64,000 nt of DNA from DASUPK01 sp963747425 (GTDB lineage Bacteria; Actinomycetota; Thermoleophilia; Solirubrobacterales; 70-9), in the NCBI GenBank assembly GCA_963747425.1, contig CAVVFJ010000014.1, positions 62,001-126,000 of the forward strand, written 5' to 3'. This document shows positions 24,669 through 31,423 of this stretch, piece after piece (position 1 is the first letter of the stretch; each line of letters begins with the position of its first letter). Made by a program: the position numbers and the translations under genes. Under the pieces are notes generated by a model. It did no database searches. It saw only the letters and a list, made by a program, of their open reading frames with translations, and was not told the DNA's origin.

Positions 24669-25337
24669 CTAGCTTCGCTCGCGGAGAAGGAGCTCGGCGA
24701 CCCGGAGGTCGAACGGCGTAGTCACCTTGATGTTGTCCGGTGAGGTCGAGTGGACCACGACCCGGCCACCGCGGCGCTCGACCAGCATCGCGTCATCGCT
24801 GGCGGCGGGCAGGGAGTCGGGGTCGGCCAGGGCCTCGCGCAGTGCGTCCGCGCGAAAGGCCTGGGGAGTCTGAACCGCCCAGAGACCGGAGCGGTCGAGC
24901 GTGCGCTCGACCTGACCCTCGTCGCCGACCTGCTTGATCGTGTCGGTCACCGGGGTCGCCGCGATCACACCCGCCGCGTCCTTCTCGGCGGCGAGCTCCT
25001 CGACCATGGCGTCGATCAGGCCGGGAGTGACCAGCGGCCGGGCGGCGTCGTGGACGACGACGAATTCTCCCGAGCAGAGCGCCAGCGCGTTGGCGACCGA
25101 CTGGGAGCGGTGCTCGCCGCCCGCGACGGCGACGACGCCCTGATCGGACACCAGCTCGTGATCCCCCGGTGGCGCGGCGACCACGATCTCGGCGATCGTG
25201 CTCGCGGCGCGGAGGGCGTCGAGCGACCACTCGATCATCGGCCGCCCGGCGAGCTCCACGAAGGCCTTCGGGCCACCGGCTCCGAGTCGCTGCCCGGAGC
25301 CGGCGGCCGCGATTACGGCCGATGCGGAGACTTGCTC
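24669..25337 (-). CDS. ispD: 2-C-methyl-D-erythritol 4-phosphate cytidylyltransferase, no canonical start codon
   Basis: MEP-pathway enzyme joining CTP and MEP. Family motifs are clear: AVIAAAGSGQRLGAGGPKAF (CTP loop, Lys), GGEHRSQSVANAL, VVHDAARPLVTP, ATPVTDTIK, LWAVQTPQAFR, SDDAMLVE and DNIKVTTPFDL. The homology begins right after the carD stop: the frame reads CCT-GAG-CAA-GTC-TCC-GCA and has no ATG, GTG or TTG near the first strand. The IspD frame overlaps the carD TGA, so a single-base change would fuse CarD and IspD. Either a rare start codon is used or one base is wrong. The 5' boundary given is the first codon after the overlap. Confidence 0.85.
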   Translation of the reverse strand, partial: EQVSASAVIAAAGSGQRLGAGGPKAFVELAGRPMIEWSLDALRAASTIAEIVVAAPPGDHELVSDQGVVAVAGGEHRSQSVANALALCSGEFVVVHDAARPLVTPGLIDAMVEELAAEKDAAGVIAATPVTDTIKQVGDEGQVERTLDRSGLWAVQTPQAFRADALREALADPDSLPAASDDAMLVERRGGRVVVHSTSPDNIKVTTPFDLRVAELLLRERS

Positions 25338-25917
25338 AGGCGGTCGCCTTTGCGGCGCCGAAGCGCTCCTCCAGCAGCTCGTCCAGATAGGCTTCCGCGC
25401 CGTCCTCGTCCTTGTCCAGCGCGTACATGAACTCCGACGCGAGGATCTTCTTGGCGCGGGTGTACATCTGCTTCTCGCCGGTGGAGAGCCCCTTCTCCCA
25501 TTCGCGGATCGCGAGGTTGCGAACCACCTCGGCGAGCTCGTAGACGTCCCCCGTCTTGATCTTCTCTCGGTTGTGCTTGAACCGGCGGTTCCAGTTCTTC
25601 GGCATCTCGGAGACATCGTCGGTCAGCACGCCGATGACCTTCTTGACCTGCTCCTCGTCGATCACGCGCCTCAGGCCGGCGCGGCCTGCGTTCTCGCAGG
25701 GAACCATCACGGTCATGTTGTTGTGGAGGATGTTGATGGTCAGGTAGTCCCGCTTCTCGCCCATCATGTCCTTTGATTCCTTCTTCAGGACCACGCCCGC
25801 TCCGTGATGCGGGTAGACCACGTTGTCACCGACCTCAAAGTGAATATTCACTGGCGCTTCGAGTTCGAGGTCGGCAACCGACGCCTCGTCTACTACCTCC
25901 TCTGTTAGCTCTGGAAT
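25336..25917 (-). CDS. carD: CarD-family RNA polymerase-binding regulator
   Basis: Global regulator that binds the RNAP beta subunit and stabilises open complexes, often at rRNA promoters. The CarD/Tudor-like domain begins FEVGDNVVYPHHGAGVVLKKE, followed by VPCENAGRAGLRRVI. A helical DNA-binding domain follows: PKNWNRRFKHNREKIKTGDVYELAEVVRNLAIRE with the conserved minor-groove Trp, then KGLSTGEKQMYTRAKKILASE. Start: a strong GAAAGGAG (25924-25931) sits 6 nt before an ATT at 25917, giving 193 aa. The first canonical start is GTG 25851 (171 aa), which matches the usual CarD N-terminus but has no ribosome site. Both are possible. It lies between disA and ispD, the common actinobacterial order. 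Confidence 0.9.
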   Translation of the reverse strand: MPELTEEVVDEASVADLELEAPVNIHFEVGDNVVYPHHGAGVVLKKESKDMMGEKRDYLTINILHNNMTVMVPCENAGRAGLRRVIDEEQVKKVIGVLTDDVSEMPKNWNRRFKHNREKIKTGDVYELAEVVRNLAIREWEKGLSTGEKQMYTRAKKILASEFMYALDKDEDGAEAYLDELLEERFGAAKATA

Positions 25918-25943
25918 GGCTTGCTCCTTTCGTCGAGACGGCC

Positions 25944-25957
25944 TGACGGGGCCGTCA
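25944..25957. promoter_or_regulatory. Palindrome TGACGG-N2-CCGTCA at disA end / carD leader
   Basis: Perfect 6-bp arms with a 2-base spacer, overlapping the disA stop codon and 12 nt upstream of the carD ribosome site. It could be an operator for a carD promoter in this 37-bp gap or a small leader hairpin. A TTGACG string lies across it on the minus strand. Confidence 0.35.
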
Positions 25958-27070
25958 ACTCTGTAAGTAGCGGTCGACCGGGTCAACCTCCTGCAGCCTG
26001 CGCAGGCCCTCGCGGATGTCCTTGGCCCGCCCGGCGCCCACGCCCTCGACAGCCTCGAGGTCGTCGTCACTGGCGGCGAGGACCTCCTCCAGCCCGCCGA
26101 ACTCCTGGATGATCCGCTGGACCACAAGCTTGGGCAGCCGCGGGATCCGTCCGAGGACGCGATAGCCGCGGGGCGATACGGGGAAGTCGAGAGTGGAAAC
26201 CTTGCGGTCGTAACCGAGCAGCTCCGCGAGGCGGCCGAAGTCGAGAAGGTCCTGATGCGGCATCCGCGCAATCGAGGCAAGGGTCATCGACAGGTTCTCC
26301 TCCGTGTCCTCGACGGAGTAGTCGCGGATCAGCGCGGCCTTGTCGGCGGCGACCCCGACCATCGTCTCCTCGAGCTGCATCTCGATCAGCCGGCCCTCGG
26401 TGCCGAGCTCGACGATGTAGCGCTCGACCTCGACCGCCATTCGCGTCACCAGCTCGGCGCGCTGCAGCACCGAGAGGACGTCGTAGAGCACCGAGCCGCC
26501 CTCGAACTCGAGCTGGGTCAGCCGGGTGGAGACCGAGTCGAGGCGGGCGCGGTACTTGTCGAGGGTCGCGAGCCCCTGGTTCGCCTTCGCCAGGACAGCG
26601 GGGATGTCCTGGAGGATGTACTTCATCCCGCCCAGGTACAGGGAGACGACGTCCCGCCGCTCGGAGATCGCCACCACCAGAGAGTCGGTCTGCTTCGAGA
26701 CGCGCTCTGCGGTGCGGTGCCGGGTGCCGGTCTCCGACGAGAGGATCGTCGGGTCCGGCATCAGCTGGACGTTGGCGCAGACGATCTTCGTCGCCTGCTC
26801 GTTGAGGACGATCGCCCCGTCCATCTTCGCCACCTGGTAGAGCAGCGCCGGGGTGTAGTCGATGTCGAGGTTGATGCCCCCTGAAAAGAGAAAGGAGACC
26901 TCCTCTGGGTCTCCGATGACGATCAGCCCGCCCGTGCGCGAGTGGACGATGTTGTCGATGCCCTCCCGCAGGGCGGTGCCGGGGGCGACGATGTCGAGGG
27001 CCCGGAGAAGTCGCGGATCCTGTCGCGCCTCCAACTCCTGTAGATCGTCGCCGGGAAGCGAAGACGCCAT
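25955..27070 (-). CDS. disA: DNA-integrity scanning diadenylate cyclase DisA (c-di-AMP synthase)
   Basis: Makes cyclic di-AMP from two ATP and scans DNA for branched lesions. 371 aa, normal length. The DAC domain (about residues 20-150) has active-site motifs MDGAIVL and GTRHRTAERVSKQTD. The coiled linker is at about 150-290, and the C-terminal helix-hairpin-helix DNA-binding part (about 300-365) includes EFGGLEEVLAASDDDLEAVEGVGAGRAKDIREGL. All catalytic residues are present. Order radA-disA-carD matches other actinobacteria and firmicutes. It is the likely source of ligand for the c-di-AMP riboswitch at about 59.0-59.1 kb. Confidence 0.97.
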   Translation of the reverse strand: MASSLPGDDLQELEARQDPRLLRALDIVAPGTALREGIDNIVHSRTGGLIVIGDPEEVSFLFSGGINLDIDYTPALLYQVAKMDGAIVLNEQATKIVCANVQLMPDPTILSSETGTRHRTAERVSKQTDSLVVAISERRDVVSLYLGGMKYILQDIPAVLAKANQGLATLDKYRARLDSVSTRLTQLEFEGGSVLYDVLSVLQRAELVTRMAVEVERYIVELGTEGRLIEMQLEETMVGVAADKAALIRDYSVEDTEENLSMTLASIARMPHQDLLDFGRLAELLGYDRKVSTLDFPVSPRGYRVLGRIPRLPKLVVQRIIQEFGGLEEVLAASDDDLEAVEGVGAGRAKDIREGLRRLQEVDPVDRYLQS

Positions 27071-27173
27071 CGGGACTGATGGAAGCAGAAACCAAAGAAA
27101 GCTGCTTTGCGGGGAAATCCGTGTGGAGAGGTCGGGTTAGCGATTGTCAAGTGCGACGGACCAAGGTATTGGC

Positions 27174-27247
27174 GGGCGGGTCCTGTCCCGGAATTTGACC
27201 GCGGATCGAGGCATCTCACCGCGGATCAAATTCCGGGCCACCCGCCC
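27174..27247 (-). repeat. Long two-part hairpin element, copy 1 (radA-disA gap)
   Basis: Minus-strand reading: outer stem GGGCGGGT/ACCCGCCC, internal loop GG versus ACAGG, perfect 12-bp stem CCCGGAATTTGA/TCAAATTCCGGG (27187-27198 with 27226-27237), then an inner CCGCGG/CCGCGG stem. It begins 10 nt past the radA stop. Copy 2 with the same plan is at 43569-43645. No T-run, so it is a U-less terminator, a palindromic repeat or an RNA element. Confidence 0.7.
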
Positions 27248-27256
27248 GAGGAACCG

Positions 27257-28630
27257 CTAAGCGACGCGCTTGAGAGTCCCTTGCTTCCGACTCGACAGCG
27301 CGGATTTCAGGCTGCCGACCGGAGAGAGGCCCTGGATCGCCTCATCGCCTGCCGGTGGGCCCAGGACTTTGCCCAGTCCGAATTTGCGGGCCTCTGCCAC
27401 TCGGCGGTCCGCGTGGGCCACGTAGCGGACCTCGCCCGTCAGGCCGATCTCTCCGAAGCAGGCCAGCGGCTTGCCGTCGGTCTCGAGAGCCCGGCCCGAG
27501 TGGGCCGACGCGACCGCCATCGCGATCGCCAGGTCGGCGCCCGGCTCGTCGATGCGGACGCCCCCGGCGACGTTGACGAAGACATCGGCGGCGCCGATCG
27601 AGAGCCCGGCGTGGCGGGTGAGGACCGCGAGGACCAGTGCCAGCCGGTTTCGATCCACGCCGGTCGCGGTCCGGCGGGGCGGGACGATCTCGGTCGGGGC
27701 CACCAGGGCCTGGACCTCGACCAGGAGCGGGCGGGTTCCCTCCATCGCGCAGAGGACAACCGACCCGGGGGCCGGCCGCGCCTCGCCGACGAAGCGTGCG
27801 GACGGATCGAGGACCTCGACGAGGCCGCCCTGCCGCATCTCGAAGACGCCGACCTCGCTGGTCGCGCCGAAGCGGTTCTTGAGGGCACGCAGCGTCCTGA
27901 AGGTCCGCTCCCGCTCCCCCTCGAAGTGCAAGACGCAATCGACCAGGTGCTCCAGGGCCCGGGGCCCGGCCAGCGACCCCTCCTTGGTCACGTGCCCGAT
28001 CAGGAGCAGCGTGACGTCGAGCCGCTTGGCCGAGTCGAGCAGCGCGGAGGTGGCCTCCCGGATCGCGCTCACGCTGCCGGGGGCCGCGTCCGGAATCGCC
28101 AGCGTCTGGACGGAGTCGATTACGCACACCGCCGGTCGCTCCGCCTCCAGCGCCGCAAGCACGGACTCCAGCGAGGGCTCCGCGAGCATCGGTACCGACA
28201 GGGCGTCCTCCCCCAGCCGCTCCGCGCGCCGCCTGACCTGTGCAGGGGACTCCTCGCCGGATACATAGAGGACGTCGCTGCCCGCGCCCGCGATATTGGC
28301 CAATGCCATCCCCGCCAGGGTGCTCTTGCCGATCCCGGGCGCCCCGCCGAGCAGGACCAGCGAGCCCGGGACCAGGCCGCCACCCAGCACGCGGTCGAGC
28401 TCCGCGATCCCGGTGCCGAGCCGCGAGGACCGTTCGGACTGCACCTCGCGGAGCGGAACAGGCTTGGGTGCGCTGCCGCGCCTTGCCCGGCCGCCGCGAC
28501 TCGAGCGCGTGGCGGACCCGCCGGCCTCCTCGAGGGTGTTCCAGGCGCCACAACCGGGACACTGTCCGGTCCAGGTGAGGGCGGCGTGCCCGCACTCCGA
28601 ACAGCGGTATTGGGGGCCCTTCGCTGCCAT
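27257..28630 (-). CDS. radA: DNA repair protein RadA/Sms
   Basis: Branch-migration ATPase acting in recombinational repair. 457 aa with the N-terminal C4 zinc finger YRCSECGHAALTWTGQCPGCGAW (residues 7-29), a RecA-like core with Walker A GGAPGIGKSTL (about residue 95) and Walker B-like VCVIDSVQTL, the RadA signature KNRFG (about 250), and a C-terminal Lon-protease-like domain (VFVNVAGGVRIDEPGADLAIAMA, GEIGLTGEVR). All parts are intact. It sits directly upstream of disA, whose product also monitors DNA and is known to interact with RadA in other bacteria. Confidence 0.97.
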   Translation of the reverse strand: MAAKGPQYRCSECGHAALTWTGQCPGCGAWNTLEEAGGSATRSSRGGRARRGSAPKPVPLREVQSERSSRLGTGIAELDRVLGGGLVPGSLVLLGGAPGIGKSTLAGMALANIAGAGSDVLYVSGEESPAQVRRRAERLGEDALSVPMLAEPSLESVLAALEAERPAVCVIDSVQTLAIPDAAPGSVSAIREATSALLDSAKRLDVTLLLIGHVTKEGSLAGPRALEHLVDCVLHFEGERERTFRTLRALKNRFGATSEVGVFEMRQGGLVEVLDPSARFVGEARPAPGSVVLCAMEGTRPLLVEVQALVAPTEIVPPRRTATGVDRNRLALVLAVLTRHAGLSIGAADVFVNVAGGVRIDEPGADLAIAMAVASAHSGRALETDGKPLACFGEIGLTGEVRYVAHADRRVAEARKFGLGKVLGPPAGDEAIQGLSPVGSLKSALSSRKQGTLKRVA

Positions 28631-28670
28631 TTGCTCAGGCTACGGGTGGGTGATGACGCCTCCTGCGCAA

Positions 28671-28696
28671 TTTGGCACGAGAGCCGCTCAGCCAAA
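28671..28696 (+). promoter_or_regulatory. Leader hairpin before GGDEF gene
   Basis: TTTGGC (28671-28676) pairs with GCCAAA (28691-28696), with a nested GAG-CCG-CTC hairpin inside. It lies 62 nt before the GGDEF start and 40 bp before the divergent radA start. It could be a leader structure or an operator for either gene. Confidence 0.3.
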
Positions 28697-28757
28697 CAAA
28701 GAAGGAATCCTCGCCCCGGGGGTCAAGGACTGAGCCCTGAACGCCGATCAATCAAGC

Positions 28758-29792
28758 ATGACCTCGAGGGGAAGGTTCGATGCCCTCTGGAATCGCGACG
28801 GACTGCCGCCCGCCGTGCGTTCGCTCGCGCTGATCGCGCTCGCCGGAGGACTGAGCGGGTTCTTCGCGGCCGCCTTTCCGGCGAGCCCGGCCGCGCCCGT
28901 CGAGCTGCTCCGGCTGGCCGGCGTCGTCGCGCTCTGCGCCTCGCTCGCCCTCTGGTGGCTGGGCAGCCGAGTCCCGCACTGGTTCCTCCATTTCGCTGTG
29001 ATCGGCGGGACGGCGCTGATATCCGTGCTGATCGCCCGGTCGGCCACCGGCGTGGGGATGGTCGTCACGGCCTGCGACTACATGTGGATGGGCGTCTATG
29101 CGGCCTTCTTCTTCTCGCGCGCCGCCGCTCGCGCGCACACGGCTCTGATCGCGGTCGCGTTCCTGGGCGCGCTCGTCGCCAACCCTCATCAGGTGCCCGC
29201 GGACGCCTGGTTCTTCATGACCGCCTCGCTCGTGGTGGCGACCGAGACGATCGGCCGGCAGAGCTCGCGCCTCCGCCATGAGGCGCACACCGATTCCCTG
29301 ACCGGGCTGCTCAACCGCAAAGGCCTGGCGCCCGCCGCCGAACGTGCCTTCGCCCTCGCGGATCGGACGGGGATCCCGCTCACCGTGGCACTGATCGACC
29401 TCGACGAGTTCAAGCTGGTGAATGACCGGAACGGGCACGCCGAAGGGGACCGCCTACTGGTCCAGATGACCCGGACGTGGAGCGCGGAGCTCCAGCCGGG
29501 TGACATCTTCGCGCGTCTCGGCGGCGATGAGTTCCTGGTCATGCTCGTGGGCTCCGACGACGAGGAGGCCAGCCGGCTCTTCGAGCTGCTGCTCTTCATC
29601 TCGCCCGCACAGTGGAGCGCCGGAGTGATCAAGCGACGCAACGGCGAAGGCCTGAGCGCCCTCCTGGCGAGGGCCGACAACGCCCTGTACGACTCGAAGC
29701 GCTCGCGCCGAGAGCGGCAGGACCCGGCCCCCCCGGCCGACACGCCAGAGCCCGAGGCCCGGCCCGAGCCCCAGCTCGAGCCGACGCGCTGA
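28758..29792 (+). CDS. Membrane-bound GGDEF diguanylate cyclase
   Basis: 344-aa protein: about six membrane helices in residues 12-165, then a GGDEF domain (about 175-320) with HTDSLTGLLNRKGL, DLDEFKLVNDRNGHAEGDRLL, the active-site RLGGDEFLVML and ARADNALYDSKR. The GGDEF loop is intact, so it should make c-di-GMP. No RxxD inhibitory site is visible five residues before it. A Pro/Glu-rich tail ends the protein. It is divergent from radA. No PilZ or EAL domain occurs in the window, and the cellulose-synthase-like gene lacks PilZ, so its target is elsewhere. Confidence 0.9.
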   Translation: MTSRGRFDALWNRDGLPPAVRSLALIALAGGLSGFFAAAFPASPAAPVELLRLAGVVALCASLALWWLGSRVPHWFLHFAVIGGTALISVLIARSATGVGMVVTACDYMWMGVYAAFFFSRAAARAHTALIAVAFLGALVANPHQVPADAWFFMTASLVVATETIGRQSSRLRHEAHTDSLTGLLNRKGLAPAAERAFALADRTGIPLTVALIDLDEFKLVNDRNGHAEGDRLLVQMTRTWSAELQPGDIFARLGGDEFLVMLVGSDDEEASRLFELLLFISPAQWSAGVIKRRNGEGLSALLARADNALYDSKRSRRERQDPAPPADTPEPEARPEPQLEPTR

Positions 29793-29807
29793 GTCCTCGC
29801 CGCGTAG

Positions 29808-30242
29808 CTAGCCCGGGCTGTTCGGGAACGGCGCCCCGGCGAAGAAGGCGAACCAGACGAGGAACGCGATCATCGAGACGATCGCGGTCGCGACGAACAG
29901 CCGCTCAACCGGGTCGCTGCGCTCGTGGCCCGGCTTGTAGGGCGTGTCTCGCATGCTGCGATTCCACGGGTCTCGCGCGGGCCGGCCCATCTCTCGCTTC
30001 AAGAGGCGGGCGCGAACCCAGGAGGCGATCAGCAGGAGCCCGTAGTACGAGACGAGGATGCCGGTGCCGATGAAGACGGCGACCGGCCCATTGACCGCGC
30101 CGGTCTTTCCGTAGAACTGGGACGCGACGTAGATCCAGAAGAGGGGCACGCCGAATCCGATCAGCAGCGCCCCGACGAGGGTGAACGCGGTCGAGCCTGT
30201 CCCGACGAGAACTCTCCTGAGCGCGGTCATCACTGCGGTCAT
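29808..30242 (-). CDS. Hypothetical three-helix membrane protein, 144 aa
   Basis: Not recognised. Hydrophobic helices at about residues 17-40, 53-75 and 115-137, with a soluble loop between the second and third containing REMGRPARDPWNRSMRDTPYKPGHERSDPVER. The loop lies on the cytosolic side by the positive-inside rule. It is convergent with the GGDEF gene and 49 bp from the aldo/keto reductase start region on the other side. No functional clue. Confidence 0.65.
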   Translation of the reverse strand: MTAVMTALRRVLVGTGSTAFTLVGALLIGFGVPLFWIYVASQFYGKTGAVNGPVAVFIGTGILVSYYGLLLIASWVRARLLKREMGRPARDPWNRSMRDTPYKPGHERSDPVERLFVATAIVSMIAFLVWFAFFAGAPFPNSPG

Positions 30243-30291
30243 TGGCTCGATCCGATCGATTCCTTGACGCGTTCGGCGCCTCCGGGTCAGG

Positions 30292-31344
30292 TTAGCGGGC
30301 GGGCTCGGCTGCCAGGTACCGCAAATCCCGCTCGGGGTCGATTCCCCACTCGCGGGCGACCTCCGCCAGCTCGGGGCTGACCGGCCAGCGATCGGGTCGC
30401 TCCTCTCCCGTGTGGTCCGGCGTCGCGCCCTTGAGGGCCATGCAGCCGGCGTTGTCCCCGATCGAGCGGATCTCGTCGACCTGACCGGCGCTCAGGCGCT
30501 GGTCCTCCGGAAGGGCGGCCAGCTCGGCGCGCTTCTCCTCGATCGGCCTGGCGCCCTCCCCCGCCTCCTGGATCAGCGTCGGCACGACGCACTCGACCGC
30601 CTCGTGGGAGAGATTCCACTGGCTCGCGAGCTGCATCGGGGTGAGGCCTGCCTGCTCGGCGATCGGCCGCAGTCGATCGAGCTTCGCGCGGCCCTCGGCG
30701 ATCCACCCCTCGGGCCGGAACGAGCGATGGTCTCCCTGCGGGAGCTTCGTCTCGGGGGTGACGTCGTCCCAGAAGATCCCGCCGTAGTCGACGACCCGGG
30801 TGATCACCCGGACGTCGTGACGAGCGGCCGCCTCGAGACAGAGCTCGCCCGGCCAGGGCTCGAGGGGATTGAGGATGATCATCGCCCAGTCGATCGCGTC
30901 ACCGAAGCGCTCGAAGCAGCGGACCACGTCGAGGGTGAACCCGTTGGCCGGCCCGGGAGCGACGCCGATCGCGTCAGCCAGACCGGCCTCGCGAAGCGCC
31001 GACATTCCCTCCCAGACGTCCTCGCTCTCGTAACCGGTGCGATCGGGGTTGTGCAGGAGCAGCAGGTCGAAGCGCTGCTGCCCCAGCCGCTCGAGGCTGC
31101 GCTCGGCGGCCATTCGCAGATAGCCCGCGTACTGGTCGGGGGCCCGCAGAGACGGATCGGTGAACCGAGGGAAGCCCTTCGGCCCCTCGCGCTCGCCCTC
31201 GTAGAAGTCGTGGCCCACGGCCCCGACCAGGCAGTAGGAGTCGCGCGCAACGCCATTCAGCGCGCCTCCCAGCAGGGAGTCCGCCTCCCCCGTGCCGTAG
31301 ACGTCGGCGGTCAGCACGGTGTCGATGCCATCGCCCGGCCGCAC
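30292..31344 (-). CDS. Aldo/keto-reductase-like protein with atypical active site
   Basis: TIM-barrel AKR fold. IDTVLTADVYGTGEADSLLGGAL holds the Asp and Tyr positions, and RFDLLLLHNPD holds the usual His. The strand that normally carries the catalytic Lys reads YCLVGAVGHDF, with no Lys. Later AKR-like parts (LADAIGVAPGPANGF, GLTPMQLASQWNLSH, VVPTLIQEA) are present. Coding-like sequence (AIGTWSGGRFLHFGESIEPERLESL) extends upstream to about 31419, up to the clpC stop, but has no ATG/GTG/TTG; an ATA sits at 31416. GTG 31344 is the first canonical start and would remove the first barrel strand. Confidence 0.78.
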   Translation of the reverse strand: MRPGDGIDTVLTADVYGTGEADSLLGGALNGVARDSYCLVGAVGHDFYEGEREGPKGFPRFTDPSLRAPDQYAGYLRMAAERSLERLGQQRFDLLLLHNPDRTGYESEDVWEGMSALREAGLADAIGVAPGPANGFTLDVVRCFERFGDAIDWAMIILNPLEPWPGELCLEAAARHDVRVITRVVDYGGIFWDDVTPETKLPQGDHRSFRPEGWIAEGRAKLDRLRPIAEQAGLTPMQLASQWNLSHEAVECVVPTLIQEAGEGARPIEEKRAELAALPEDQRLSAGQVDEIRSIGDNAGCMALKGATPDHTGEERPDRWPVSPELAEVAREWGIDPERDLRYLAAEPAR

Positions 31345-31423
31345 CAGGGACTCGAGCCGTTCCGGCTCGATCGACTCCCCGAAGTGGAGGAACCTGCCCC
31401 CGCTCCAGGTCCCTATCGCCTTG

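Noticed and set aside
28631..28757. Possible c-di-GMP (GEMM) or ykkC-type riboswitch before the GGDEF gene
   Set aside because: A hairpin is present but the conserved GEMM core and a convincing second stem are missing; kept only as a leader hairpin.
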